The notes under the pieces: generated by a model
What the model saw: the letters and a program-made list of their open reading frames with translations, nothing else
What the model was told of the DNA's origin: nothing
Databases searched by the model: none
Source: Coptis chinensis
Taxonomy: Eukaryota > Streptophyta > Magnoliopsida > Ranunculales > Ranunculaceae
DNA: 64,000 nucleotides
Reading direction: 5' to 3'
Assembly (NCBI GenBank): GCA_015680905.1
Contig: CM027378.1
Coordinates: forward strand, 88,751,501-88,815,500
Program-made: the position numbers and the translations under genes
In this document: positions 22,155 through 32,089 of the stretch, in pieces
Numbering within the stretch: the stretch's first letter is position 1
Layout of the letters: the number at the start of each line of letters is the position of its first letter

Positions 22155-24119
22155 TCAAATAAAAATTTTTGTTTGGAAATTGTAATGTATTGAGACCTTT
22201 GTATTTCTGTCCCACACAAATTCTAAAGGGAAGTCAACATATGTAAGATGTTTTCCACTCGGTTCTTTTTCATTAATACGCATCCACTCAGTGAACATAG
22301 TTTTTTTTCTTTTTTCACTTGCAACAATTTCAACTGGATCCCCATTTGCACGAAAAACAATATTCTGCTGATTTTCAAGATGGAAACTCATTCTTTCAAC
22401 AGAAGGATCTTTGTACTGGATGTCAAATTCATAAATCCTCCAACTTGCTTCTAATGCAGATACATATCTGAAATCTAGATAGTGCTTAATCTCATCAACT
22501 TGATGTACGACCCGCTTCTGGTTATCTTTGTCATAGACATTATTTTCTTCAACAATACCTGTAGCTCGATCTTGCCCTTTTGAAATGTACTTGAATAAGT
22601 ATTTAATCATCCGTGAACGGTTACAATGTTCAACATTGATGTGACACTGAAATTCTTTGGTAAGTTCAGGGTTGTAAGGAACAACCCACCGATTGTCAAT
22701 TTCAACCGGATTTTGATGGCCCGCCATTGCAATTCTTTTATTATCTCGCCTTCCATAAAATGCAAAACCTTTCTCATCAAATGTCGTTTCACTGCAAAAA
22801 TCCTTTGAAAATTTCCTTGTACATTTGTTCTTCTTAGTGTCCATACATGGAGAACCCTTTTTCTTCTCACCACACGAACCATGAATCATTGTTTGGACTA
22901 TAATATCATACAATAGAGGTTCACTGGCTTTGTCTGGCAATTCAGCTGATATCATCTTGTCTATATCCAAAGCACTTTTAGGTTTATCTTCCGGATGTAA
23001 AAACAATAAAATGTGAGCATGTGGCAATCCTCGTTTTTTAAATTCAATAACGTACAATACTGCACATAAAAAAGAAAAATTTATTTAGTAGCAATCTTTA
23101 AATAATTATAAAGGTATATGATCTTATCAATAAGTAAGAAATATATCTTCCTATTAAGAAGTGACATAGATGGATCACTCAGAAAATGAGACAAACCATA
23201 ATCATCAATCTTAACAAACTAAATTTAAAAGGGTACTAAAGTACATTAACAAAGTAAATGACACCTGGACACAACACAAAATTGAGTAGTTTTCTGTTAA
23301 TATTGGGGTGGGAGAGAAAACTGCTTTCACTTTTTCAAAAATTCCACAAAACACCTTCTTTTTTCCTCCCATCTCCTCTTCATTACGTCTTTGGTTTCTA
23401 ACATCACGGCCCCTGGTTTTCTTCTTCAACTTTGATTATATATTATCTTAGCCACAATGCACTGTTTTCCATCAAAAACACATATCTCAACTACTTCTAA
23501 ATAGAGAAAAGTTTGAGTGCAGATATGTTAGACCATATATAGAAGAAAATCTGTAAGTGTTCTCCCTTGTTTAAATATAGGATCTTTAAACACATAAATT
23601 TACATTTTACAGTTAATAGCAAACATGATTTCCACATTTATGAATTATTAACTGTTGTTTCACATTTTGCAGTGTTTTGCTCTACTTCAATTTATACTCC
23701 TACTAGACATGATCTATTCTATAATAATAATAATAATAAAAATAATAAAAATGTATGTAATTATGACCTACAATGACTCTGCCAAAATGATTTCCATAAT
23801 GTAATATTTTCATGATGCACTCCAACTTCATTTTGAATACTCGACACACAACATCAGGAACATCATTAGGCAATAGTCCAGGGTCTTTTTGTAGATAACT
23901 AAGAATTTCATTCCAATTTGGATTGCAAGTCACAGTAATAAAAAGATCAGGTGGTCCTGCCCATCTACATATGGCAATAGCATCTTGGTAGGTCTGTATC
24001 ATGTATCTAGGGCCTCCTGTAAATGTTGATGGAAGGATCAAACGTTTACCAATTGATGCTGCTGAAGTATCACCTGTGTTTATTTTAAAACGGGTTATTG
24101 ATAGATTAAAACAAATCAT
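22155..24119 (-). pseudogene. Helitron Rep (HUH endonuclease) domain
   Basis: Two frames cover the replication-initiator region. The upper one (about 24119-23760) has GKRLILPSTFTGGPRYM and YQDAIAICRWAGPPDLFITV, typical of Helitron_like_N. The lower one (23057-22155, 300 residues) opens with FKKRGLPHAHILLFL, whose H13 and H15 form the HUH metal-binding motif. It carries MIKYLFKYISKGQ with Y153 and Y157, the paired catalytic tyrosines. So the catalytic residues are preserved in the sequence. About 700 bases of AT-rich sequence (23060-23760) separate the two frames, either an intron or an insertion. Downstream the protein continues into the helicase at 22118. Confidence 0.9.
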
Positions 24120-24199
24120 AAACTAATGGAAATAAAATTTAAAATTTAAATAATATTACTTATATACATTGCGACCACTGCATCCATCACATTGCTGTA

Positions 24200-25923
24200 T
24201 TAATCAACCTTAATTTCTTCTTGGTGTGTCCGATACCAACGCATTCTTTGATCTTCTATACATGTATAACCATCAACAATGACTGTTTGACGTAAACGTC
24301 CACCTATCCAGAATAATCGACTTTCTAGTGTCCTTTGTAGTCTAAAAGCCCAATATTGTCTTATAGTAATGGCATCTTTTTTATGATCATCTATAGTAAA
24401 AACTCCTTCATTTTCCTCACTATTAGGAAGTTTTCTATAAGGAATTCCAGGTCTATAGCCATCTTCACCACGGGGAAACATTAAAGGATATTGCAAAGCC
24501 ATGAATTTAGGATGCAATTCATTTATTCTCTCCAAACCTCCTCTAGTTTCAACAAATATGTCCCTAAAATCATTAACATTAAATCCATCTCCTTCGATTA
24601 AAGGTACAACTTCATTGCCAGTTGACAGATTTTATTGTCTTCCATCACTCTGCCGAGAATTAATAAGTCTTAGGCGGACATCAATCATTTCATCTTCTTT
24701 AAATCTGTCTCTAGCCATCCTAAAAGATTGTACAACTTTATTGTGTTGATCAAACATTTTGATCAATCCATCAACAATTGCAGGATCAGGAAGTTCATTA
24801 TATTCATTGAATATTTGCATCCTATTCTTCAATTCATTTTGAGTCTCGTATACATATAACTGGGCAAATTGAGGAGACTTATTTTCGAAGGGAAGAAGTG
24901 ACCCAATTTTATGATGATTTTTCCCACTTATTCTGAAAACTCATGGGCAACCTCAAATAGTGGAAGTTGAACTTTTCCTTCTCCACAACATATAGAGAAT
25001 GTTGGAACAGATGATTTTCCTTTGTTGTTTCTTTCTTCTTCCCAAAAAATTGCTCCACAGTACATACACTCTTCAGTTGGTGGTCCAAAGTCATGAACTC
25101 CTAAAATATAAAAATTATTAGTGAATTGGACAAACATTCTGAATAAAATATCAGAATTGAAGAAGAAAACACATGCCATCACTGTTAGTATACTTGCTTA
25201 GATCACGATGAATTTTTTTTTTGCTTTTGCAAACGTTTATTCCTTTCACTGATATTTGTGATTTGAGATATTGAAGTCATTATACGACGCATAGCATCTG
25301 TAAGATTCAAAGTACCTGTTTGGCCTATGTAATAAAAATTATCAAATTTCAAAAACTTTAATTAATCCTCAACCAAATATAGAATACAATTTTACCTATA
25401 TTTGAATGCAAGTTGTGTTCCTTGGATGCCAACAAACGATTATGTTCTTTAAAGCCAACAAACAACTTCGATTAAGGCGAGCTATTTTAGCAGTTTGTTC
25501 CTTTGTAGATTCAACATTGACTGTTTGAAAATTATACCAAAAAAGGGTAAAGTTAAGCCATTTCTTGTAGAAAGTAGATTATAATTGTTTTGTTATTATA
25601 AAATAAGTTAGTTCATACCAGTACAATTGGTTAAATGATTGATCTGTTGCTCATTTAATTCCTGTCTGTGTATCAATTCCTCCATAACAGAATTTGTCTC
25701 TGTATTTTCTTCCTCTGTAATAAATGCATAAAGGAAAGTATAAGTATCAGTTTCCTACATCTACAGAATATCTTAAAATCAAATGAGAATAAAAAACAGT
25801 ATATTTTGATTTGGAAAGTTACATACCAGTGCGACTTTGACATTCCATTAGCTGTGGATGTCTTCTTCTATGCTCTTTTAGCACTTCTTCTATATGGCTG
25901 TTGTTTGCACTTGCAGACATCAT
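24200..25923 (-). pseudogene. N-terminal region of the Helitron protein, multi-exon and broken
   Basis: Read from 25923 downwards. A first exon (to 25827) starts MMSASANNSHIEEVLKEHRR and ends at a GT donor. A second (about 25714-25619) also has AG/GT borders. Further pieces lie near 25520-25395 and 25330-25200. At 25100-24909 a zinc-ribbon-like motif (HDFGPPTEECMYCGAIFW, then CCGEGKVQLPL) is typical of Helitron proteins. The frames at 24832-24632 and 24535-24200 (LERINELHPKFMALQYPLMF, YRTHQEEIKVD) complete the region before the Rep domain. There are stops at about 24632 and 24909, so the reading frame is not intact. A related short stretch recurs at 26040-26115. Confidence 0.65.
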
Positions 25924-26349
25924 AATTCTTCTATGACACTTAAGGTTAGACCCTTCAATATATTCCCATAAGGTTAGACCCTTCAATATTTTATTTTGTT
26001 AGAATATTTATCAAGTGTGTATAATAAAAATTAAAACTTAGTACCATTATTGTTTTTCAGTGCAAGAATACATCGTCTATTGAACCGAGCAATTCTGGAG
26101 GTATATCTTTTTTCATCATCCATAAGGTAAACCTGAACAACCCTTCCTCTCTTTGGCTAAAGCTTTAACTCCTCTTATATCTCTGAAGGACAGGAATCAT
26201 CCACCATCTCTGTTGATTCAACTCAAGACGAATATCAATCTTATTCACTACAACTGATAATGATTTAGAAATTGTCTTCTTGGACAAAGACTTTACTTAA
26301 TCAGACGAAGAACCTTTGGGATAGGAGTGCATTTGCAGCGAGTTAGGAA
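25924..26349. other. Helitron 5' flank, no gene
   Basis: Holds a 30-base sequence repeated twice (AAGGTTAGACCCTTCAATAT near 25942 and 25971) and a minus-strand stretch resembling a Helitron exon (26040-26115). No Helitron 5' terminus could be fixed. Confidence 0.35.
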
Positions 26350-26700
26350 CAATGCAGGTTTGGAGCAGACTGATACATTGAGAGTTCTTGGTACTGACCC
26401 AGTGGATTACCTTGTGATACCGAGAGTGATTGCTTGTTGTGTTGCTTTGCCGATTTTGACGCTGATTTGTTTCACGTTTGGGTTGGCTTCCAGTGCCCTT
26501 CTTGCTGATGGGGTTTATGGTGTTAGTATAAATATTATACTGGAAGTCTTAGGATATAATCAGTCTTAGGATATAATCAGTGCAATGATCAAGTCACAGG
26601 TGTTTGGGGGAATTATTTCTATTGTCAACTGTGCTTGGGGTGTTACAACTCTTGGAGGTGCTAAGGGCATTGGGGAGTCTACTACTTCGGCAGTTTGTTT
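26350..26700 (+). pseudogene. TGD1-like (chloroplast lipid ABC transporter permease) fragment
   Basis: EQTDTLRVLGTDPVDYLVIP, RVIACCVALPILTLICFTFG, LASSALLADGVYGVSINIIL and, after a break, AMIKSQVFGG, NCAWGVTTLGGAKGIGESTT match the C-terminal membrane part of TGD1. TGD1 is the permease of the chloroplast inner-envelope ABC importer that brings in ER-derived lipid. The piece stops at GESTTSAV, before the last membrane helix, and lacks the N-terminal two thirds. Between the two halves about ten family residues are missing, replaced by a 17-base direct duplication (TCTTAGGATATAATCAG, twice, from about 26547) that breaks the frame. It lies opposite in orientation to the neighbouring Helitron and gene fragments. 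Confidence 0.8.
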
Positions 26701-27762
26701 ACCATAAGATATGTGACACTAAAGAGGATATTGAGCGACAGAAAAAACAGTTTGCTTACAGCTTTTGCTGAGAGATTTTGCTGAGAGATTTTGTTTGGTA
26801 TGAACTGATGAGGAGAAGATTTATAAACACTCAAATATCTGTCAGTTATAGTAGTAATAGACTTCTAAGACTGTTAGTGTTATGTTAGCTTTAGACTTTT
26901 AATTGTATAAGATTTGTAACTAATTGTATAAGACTTCTTAAATTTATCCTTGGACATTCGAGTTAAATTTATATGCAAGTAAGATAACGTTATTTAATTT
27001 GTGTGTTTTGGATAGTAAAAAAGGTTATCTAAATAAGATCGTTTCCAATTTAATCTTAACATTTGTACTAATTTATTGGATTATCTACTTATCTAAATAA
27101 AGAGTGTGAAACAAAATCAAATTCCTAGTTTTGTCAAGATAAAACAGGAATATTAACATAAATAGATCCTATATGATAGGAAACAACAACTGATGGTTGC
27201 TGGCCTATCTGCTGCATAGCGGGGATGGTTGCTGGCCTATCTGCTGCATAACGGGAACAACTGGTGCACTTTGGCTTCCAGATGACAACGAAGGCTGGCT
27301 AGCTGAAGGAATAGCAAGTGTATACGTTTGTGATATTGATTGGTAGTGAGTTGAAGCATTGATCTAAATTGGAGTTCACCATAAGAAGATGGTGCAAACT
27401 ACATGAGTCTAATGACAATAAATCAAAGATTAAAATTCATCCAACACTCTTTAAGTAAACAATATCTGATACATACACATTAACACAAACTTATACAGTA
27501 AATTATTCCAGCATTTGGTATAGACGGACAGATTTCAAAAACATTAGGTCCATGGTATGTAATAAATTTCATGAGATGCTGCTGGTCAATCTTTTTGCGT
27601 TGCTCGTCATTAACATTTTGTGATCGACTACTAATGTAGTTAGCTTCTAATACATCGACCACCTCTCCAGATGATTCCTTGACTGGAACTTCTCCATGTA
27701 CGTATCACTGTGTCCTGATTCAAACCCACGTCAGATGGCTTGATTTGTCCCGTCATACATAC
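26701..27762. other. No gene recognised
   Basis: AT-rich sequence behind the TGD1 fragment. It includes a 32-base direct duplication (27192-27223 and 27224-27255, starting GATGGTTGCTGGCCTATC). Short frames only. Confidence 0.4.
27192..27255. repeat. 32-bp tandem duplication
   Basis: Two copies of a 32-base unit differing at one base (TAGCGGG against TAACGGG). Confidence 0.9.
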
Positions 27763-27875
27763 CTTTGTCCACTCAACACGAAGCCGCCAGTCATGTCTTC
27801 CAAATTCCGCCCTGTCAAGTCCTCAAATTGCATCCTCGGCATCTCGCTCATCATCCATATAGACAAAAGCAAATC
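27763..27875 (-). pseudogene. SR splicing factor (RS31/RS40-type) RRM exon fragment
   Basis: Read on the minus strand from 27875: GFAFVYMDDERDAEDAI, a stop, then GLDRAEFGR and WRLRVEWTK. This is the second half of the first RNA-recognition motif of plant RS-type SR proteins, which bind pre-mRNA and guide splice-site choice. The exon is flanked by an AG acceptor (27876-27877) and a GTATGT donor (27762-27757), so it keeps genomic splice sites and is not a processed copy. TGA replaces the usual Arg codon after AEDAI. No other RRM exon or RS domain was recognised nearby. A single captured exon is the likely explanation. Confidence 0.7.
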
Positions 27876-28500
27876 CTATAACAGCAACAAAAGGAAATAA
27901 AATCTGGTAGATCCCACTTTTTCTTCCTTTCTTTCTGTTCACATACCATGATTAGTCATAATTGAGAACTAAGAGATAGAGTTCAATTCAGTAAGTCAAG
28001 ATGTTTCCAAAGGAAGACTTGTTTGAATAGAGTACACAAAAATCCAATGACAATGACGCATAATCCTACCTTTAAACAGGAATCCTACGTGACATAAAGA
28101 CCTCGACATAAAACTATGATCTAACATTCAACTAAGAAACACATTATCTGCATATAAATTTATGCTAACACTAACCTGAAGCTCCAGTAATACAACCATT
28201 TGCATCAGCCTTAACAACTTTCGAAGCAACGAAAAGTTTTAATTAGAATATCATCAAAGGTGGATTGGATTCCTTCGGAAAAAAAAACAAAAAAAACAAA
28301 CCCTAATTGAAATTGAAAGAGAAAAAAAATGTGTCGGAAGAAAGAAACACACCTGTTCTATTGTTGGAAGAAAGAAACACACTTGTTCTATTGTCAGAAG
28401 AAAGAAACACACCTATTATATTTAGTACTGTCATTTACTTTCTAATGTTGGCCATCTCCTCTTTTAGCGGTTTAACTCTAAAAAGCCGCGGTCGGTTCTT
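27876..28500. other. No gene recognised
   Basis: AT-rich. Holds a 30-base repeat at 28335-28424 (three units built on GGAAGAAAGAAACACAC). Confidence 0.4.
28335..28424. repeat. 30-bp tandem repeat, 3 copies
   Basis: Units begin at about 28335, 28365 and 28395, each with AGAAGAAAGAAACACACC/T; the third is diverged at its end. Confidence 0.85.
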
Positions 28501-28504
28501 GTGA

Positions 28505-29384
28505 AGGATTATCACCAAAGTCCATCCGTGTGGGGGTTCTAGTAAGGATTTTTCACCCCACTCTTTTTTCGAACATTAACCAAGTCTGCACTCTCAAAGC
28601 CGATACACCATTGTTCCTTACGTATTGTGCACCTACGTAACATGTCTTCTCCATTAGGTGCTACCTTACCAATCATATGTTTCAGTAAGTGGTCAAGAAA
28701 CCCAATATCCCCAATGTCTTTCCTAGCCTCCACCCTCAGTGTTTGCCGTGGGACTGGCTTCCCAAAAACAGCTCCCTTTTTCTTTAGGATTTGCATCATC
28801 AACAGCTCTCCACTCTTGTACCTTTAACATAAAAAGATAATAGAATTTATCAAACACTAAGTTTCACCAAAACTAATCTAATACTCACAGTTAGATAAGC
28901 TAATTAACAAACTCACCTTTCCTTCGTCCACCTGCCGTAAGAGAATTTCGGTTCTTGTTCACAGACCCCTTCTGCTGGTTTTTTTTACCACACATTTAGC
29001 TGCTTTGGACGGTTTGCTCAGTTTTACACCTTCATGCTTTCTCTTTATACTTTTAGGCTTTGTTTCATCTTCAGTCCTCAAATCCATTTTATCATCCTCC
29101 TCTTCTTTGATTACTCTAGACAAAAATTCGACTTGCTTACGCTTTGCTTCCACTTCAGTCTTCAATTCTGTATTGACATACTCTTCTTCTTTGATTCGGC
29201 TTGGCAAATATGTAACTCCTGGGTGGGTCTTCTCACTATTTCGCCCCAAGTACGTCACCTTTCTTCGAACCCCCCAGTGCACCAACCCAGAGCAGTTTAG
29301 CGATGACCAGCACAGACCTTTAAGTGAAGTTTCATTGTTCAAATCTTCATTGACCACGGAAGAAGAGACATCGAACCGCCGAAG
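28505..29384 (-). pseudogene. DYAD/SWI1/AMEIOTIC1-like meiotic gene fragment
   Basis: The minus-strand exon at about 28822-28505 encodes YKSGELLMMQILKKKGAVFG, then ARKDIGDIGFLDHLLKHMIG, KVAPNGEDMLRRC and SADLVNVRKKSGVKNPY. This follows the conserved block of SWI1/DYAD proteins (ARK.IGDTGLLDHLLKH...KVAPGG...SADLV.IRK.AGV.DPYW), which protect cohesion and control entry into meiosis. A TAG replaces the family's Trp after NPY. An exon at 29357-28917 (GLVHWGVRRKVTYLGRNSE plus a Lys/Glu-rich tail) joins it through an intron with a GTGAGT donor. Both N- and C-terminal parts are missing. I infer a gene fragment; an expressed short gene cannot be excluded. Confidence 0.7.
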
Positions 29385-29390
29385 GTAACA

Positions 29391-30190
29391 ACCGAAACTC
29401 CTTAGATGTCTTCGATTTGCAAACTTCGTCTGGGTGAAATCGGTCTAATAAGAAGTATTCTTGCCGACTTCAAACTCATAACAAACTCTTCATCCGTGTC
29501 GGGGAAGATTCTTCCTTGGAGATTTACACCCTCGATTCATATTCTTGAAATATACGCTTGCCAGAGAGTGTGCTAGGAAACCCGATATACACGTTCTAGT
29601 CATCCAAAACTCGGTTACTGTAAGCAAATGTAAACCTCCAAAATGATTTCTAAAATATTGGTAGAGATAGTGAAGAAGAACTAATGTTGTTTTGTTATTC
29701 TTATTCTAACCATGACCGCTCGAATGGCTTCAAGTTGAGTTCGAATTTTAAGGGCATTTATTTATGATCAATTTAAGTAAAAGAAACCCGGTTTGAATTG
29801 CACCGATTCGCCCGATACATTAGAAAGAAAGGAAAATGGCATCTAGTCAGGTAACAAAAATGAGAACTATGTTGTAGCAGGGAGATATTGCTCCCCAATA
29901 TATAATTTGACATACTGAGATTTAGATGCGGGAGATGAAAAAAAACAATTCTGACACATTTTCAATACCATTGCAGGCATAACTACGATCCGGGATAGGC
30001 CAAACACTTCTACCTAGAGGAGGCTTTTGCAACTCCATGCCCTGCCTTTTTGAACATTTAAAATCCAACCAAGACAACATAACCATCTGCATCATAATCA
30101 CATAATGTATAGCACAAATATAGATATGGTGGTTTAATATCCAATGCATCAAAAAACAAAACATATTATTGGCAACAAAGGAATATAAAA
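29391..30190. other. No gene recognised with confidence
   Basis: Minus-strand reading at about 30060-29945 gives MELQKPPLGRSVWPIPDRSY with no recognised family; it may belong to the Cys-rich fragment at 30330-30195. Confidence 0.3.
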
Positions 30191-30194
30191 ATAC

Positions 30195-30330
30195 GATAGC
30201 ATACAGGTAACGGGCACGCGTTCTCAAACTCTTGCTGCTCTCTGCGACACAAATCAAACTCATTGGTGTGGTAATACATGCAACCTGCATAAGCATCCAT
30301 TTCCTTTGTGCAAGTCTGGTGAATCATACC
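30195..30330 (-). pseudogene. Cys-spaced (CHCH-like) exon fragment
   Basis: A minus-strand frame reads QTCTKEMDAYAGCMYYHTNE, then FDLCRREQQEFENACPLPVC. Cysteines are spaced about 9, 10 and 10 residues apart, resembling twin-CX9C (CHCH) proteins of the mitochondrial intermembrane space. I do not recognise the gene. A possible AG acceptor lies above and a GTATGC-like donor below, but no further exon was confirmed. Confidence 0.3.
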
Positions 30331-30405
30331 TTCAACAACAATATTTCTTTATTAATACTAAAACAAAGTAAGATGATTAAAAAAAAAAGATTCTAATGTA
30401 TGTAC

Positions 30406-30776
30406 CAATCGAGAACGTCTAGAATTTTGGGTTTCCCATCTGACGTGAGTTTTAAACCATCTGCAGCTGGATCGACACCCGAATCGAAAACCGCGATGAT
30501 GACACCACGACCATCGAATTGAGGATTTGATTCGAAAAAAAACCGACCAGCAACGATTTCTTTCTTAGGCATTAGTGAAGCTATAAAAGTAGACTCGTTT
30601 AGTTTAAATGAAGTGAGTGAAGCAGCAGTTTTATTATTATCTTCAGGCATTGCCTTTAAATAATCACGTGTGTTTCTTCTTCTACTTCTACTAACGTTGT
30701 TGTTCAACTTTTTGGAGAAGTGTGAGAAAAGAGGTGGAGGAAATAATGATGTTATTCTATCCAAATAAACCGCCAT
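30406..30776 (-). pseudogene. Tripeptidyl-peptidase 2 (TPP2) exon 1 only
   Basis: The frame starts at ATG 30776 with a Ser/Arg-rich leader. It then reads TSFKLNESTFIASLMPKKEI, ESNPQFDGRGVIIAVFDSGV and LTSDGKPKILDVLD. This is the N-terminus of plant TPP2, a giant subtilisin-type serine peptidase; DSG contains the catalytic Asp. The exon ends at a good donor (GTACAT at 30405-30400). TPP2 has well over 1000 residues and many exons, but none of the following exons is seen between here and the next recognisable fragment. It is therefore an isolated first exon, possibly with its own promoter region above 30776. Confidence 0.8.
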
Positions 30777-31337
30777 TTTATATGGTTTTTATTCAACGGG
30801 ATTGTTTATGGGAGATGGACATTCTTCATGTTTTAAGGTGATCTGAATTCTGAAGGCAGCCAATAGTTATGAGGGCCATTGACTTGGAGTAGGGACAGTC
30901 TGTCATTTAATGTTTGACTTAGTCATGTATCATGAGGGCACACACGCTTAAAATGGCTACATGCAGATAGAATGGATACATCAGTTAATTGATTGGCTAA
31001 AAATAACTCTAGGATTCGTACTATAGAGTAACTATGTTCTATGATCTAAAAAAAAACTATGTTCAAGCTGGAGTCGTTTTCTTCAAAAGGAATGAAAAAT
31101 AAGTTAAGGCTCCGATCGACTTGTAATACATTCTTGCGAGCCATAAATGAATTGAGCTTCAGTAGGGACTGTGGATATATCAGTGTAGTATTGTAGGATG
31201 GATTCAAGTCAAGTATAATAGGAAAGCAGCCCCCACAAAAATATCCCACTTCCTTAAAAAATAAGGAAGTCAAATGAGCAAATGATACTATACTTTAATC
31301 TTTTCATGTAACAATAAGGAAGTCCTCATTTTCTTGC
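30777..31337. other. No gene recognised
   Basis: Region upstream of the TPP2 exon. It might contain captured TPP2 promoter sequence but shows no clear TATA signal. Confidence 0.35.
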
Positions 31338-31399
31338 TCAGCCATATTTGTACTTAATATAGAATCGAACATTTGGCGAGAACCTTACCTCGACAGTTG

Positions 31400-31823
31400 A
31401 CACGCAGCCAAATATTATACATTCCATGCAAGGACATTTGTTGGATTTCATCTCATTGACTGGATTAGATTTGTGATTAAGGATGCAAAAATTATCCTTG
31501 ACAACGTATAATCCATTTAGCCACTTTAATGCCATGGCAACATTGTTATAAAAAGTTTCAGGCAAAAAACATAATGAACCTAAATGATTAAGAATTTGTT
31601 CAAAATAATACCTTGACGGTTCCAAACCTTTGAAAGAGGGCCTTAAGATCCTCACTCATAACAACATCCTTATCGTCTTATCAATCACTGTTGATGTTTT
31701 TTCTCCAGCAGATGCTTTCTCTTCACTTTCTTGACAGCTATCTGTAGGAGACTTTTCATCATTTTGAAGAACAACATCTTCTGTAATTTTGACATCACTC
31801 TATCATCCTTTTTGACCTCGTCC
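31400..31823 (-). pseudogene. La-protein-like RRM fragment
   Basis: Minus-strand frames give an acidic linker (KITEDVVLQNDEKSPTDSCQ), then after a frame change DDKDVVMSEDLKALFQRFGT ending VK at a GT donor (about 31614). After the donor, GLYVVKDN with downstream residues resembles the end of an RRM. EDLK...F..FGTVK followed by a GL.VK.N motif is the pattern of the second RRM of plant La proteins, which bind RNA polymerase III transcripts. The assignment to La rather than another RRM protein is tentative. The frame is broken, and the first La motif and RRM1 are absent. Confidence 0.4.
31768..31823. repeat. Direct repeat, copy 1 (La-like fragment)
   Basis: About 55 bases starting AGAACAACATCTTCTGTAAT, repeated at about 33828-33883 in the same orientation with only a few differences. 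The two copies bracket the CHUP1-like fragment. Confidence 0.85.
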
Positions 31824-32089
31824 AAGTATAGAATTCGCTATATCTAATTCGCAGTTTATCGAAGGCAAATTGTTCATCATCTTGAAATTGCAGTATAGAT
31901 GATTCAATGATAATATTCAACTTGATGTTAAGATGGTATTCACTATTTATGGGAAGTTATCCTGCCCCTTTTTTAAAATTAAAGGAATACAAATCCTTCT
32001 GTAATATCATCATGACATGTCACAAACTCACAACTTATCAACTAATTTAAAGCAATTTTCATGGCGGAATAGCATCATTGGTCCAAAAA

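Larger units (their letters stand above)
20283..25923 (-). mobile_element. Degenerate Helitron (Rep/helicase), 3' end missing
   Basis: A minus-strand series of frames matches the plant Helitron protein in the expected order from high to low coordinates: N-terminal exons, zinc-finger-like region, Helitron_like_N domain, HUH Rep domain and PIF1-like helicase. Several stops, frameshifts and introns interrupt it. The coding sequence ends abruptly at 20283 within the conserved CYCMTI(NKSQGQ) motif, where the older LTR begins. The terminal hairpin and CTRR end expected of a Helitron were not found, and the 5' TC end could not be fixed. In an active element the Rep nicks DNA and the helicase drives rolling-circle transposition. 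Confidence 0.85.

Noticed and set aside
22248-22808. Plus-strand frames opposite the Helitron Rep
   Set aside because: They are antisense shadows of the conserved Rep domain.
29005-29388. Plus-strand frame of 127 codons
   Set aside because: It is the shadow of the DYAD-like exon on the minus strand, which has recognisable motifs and splice sites.
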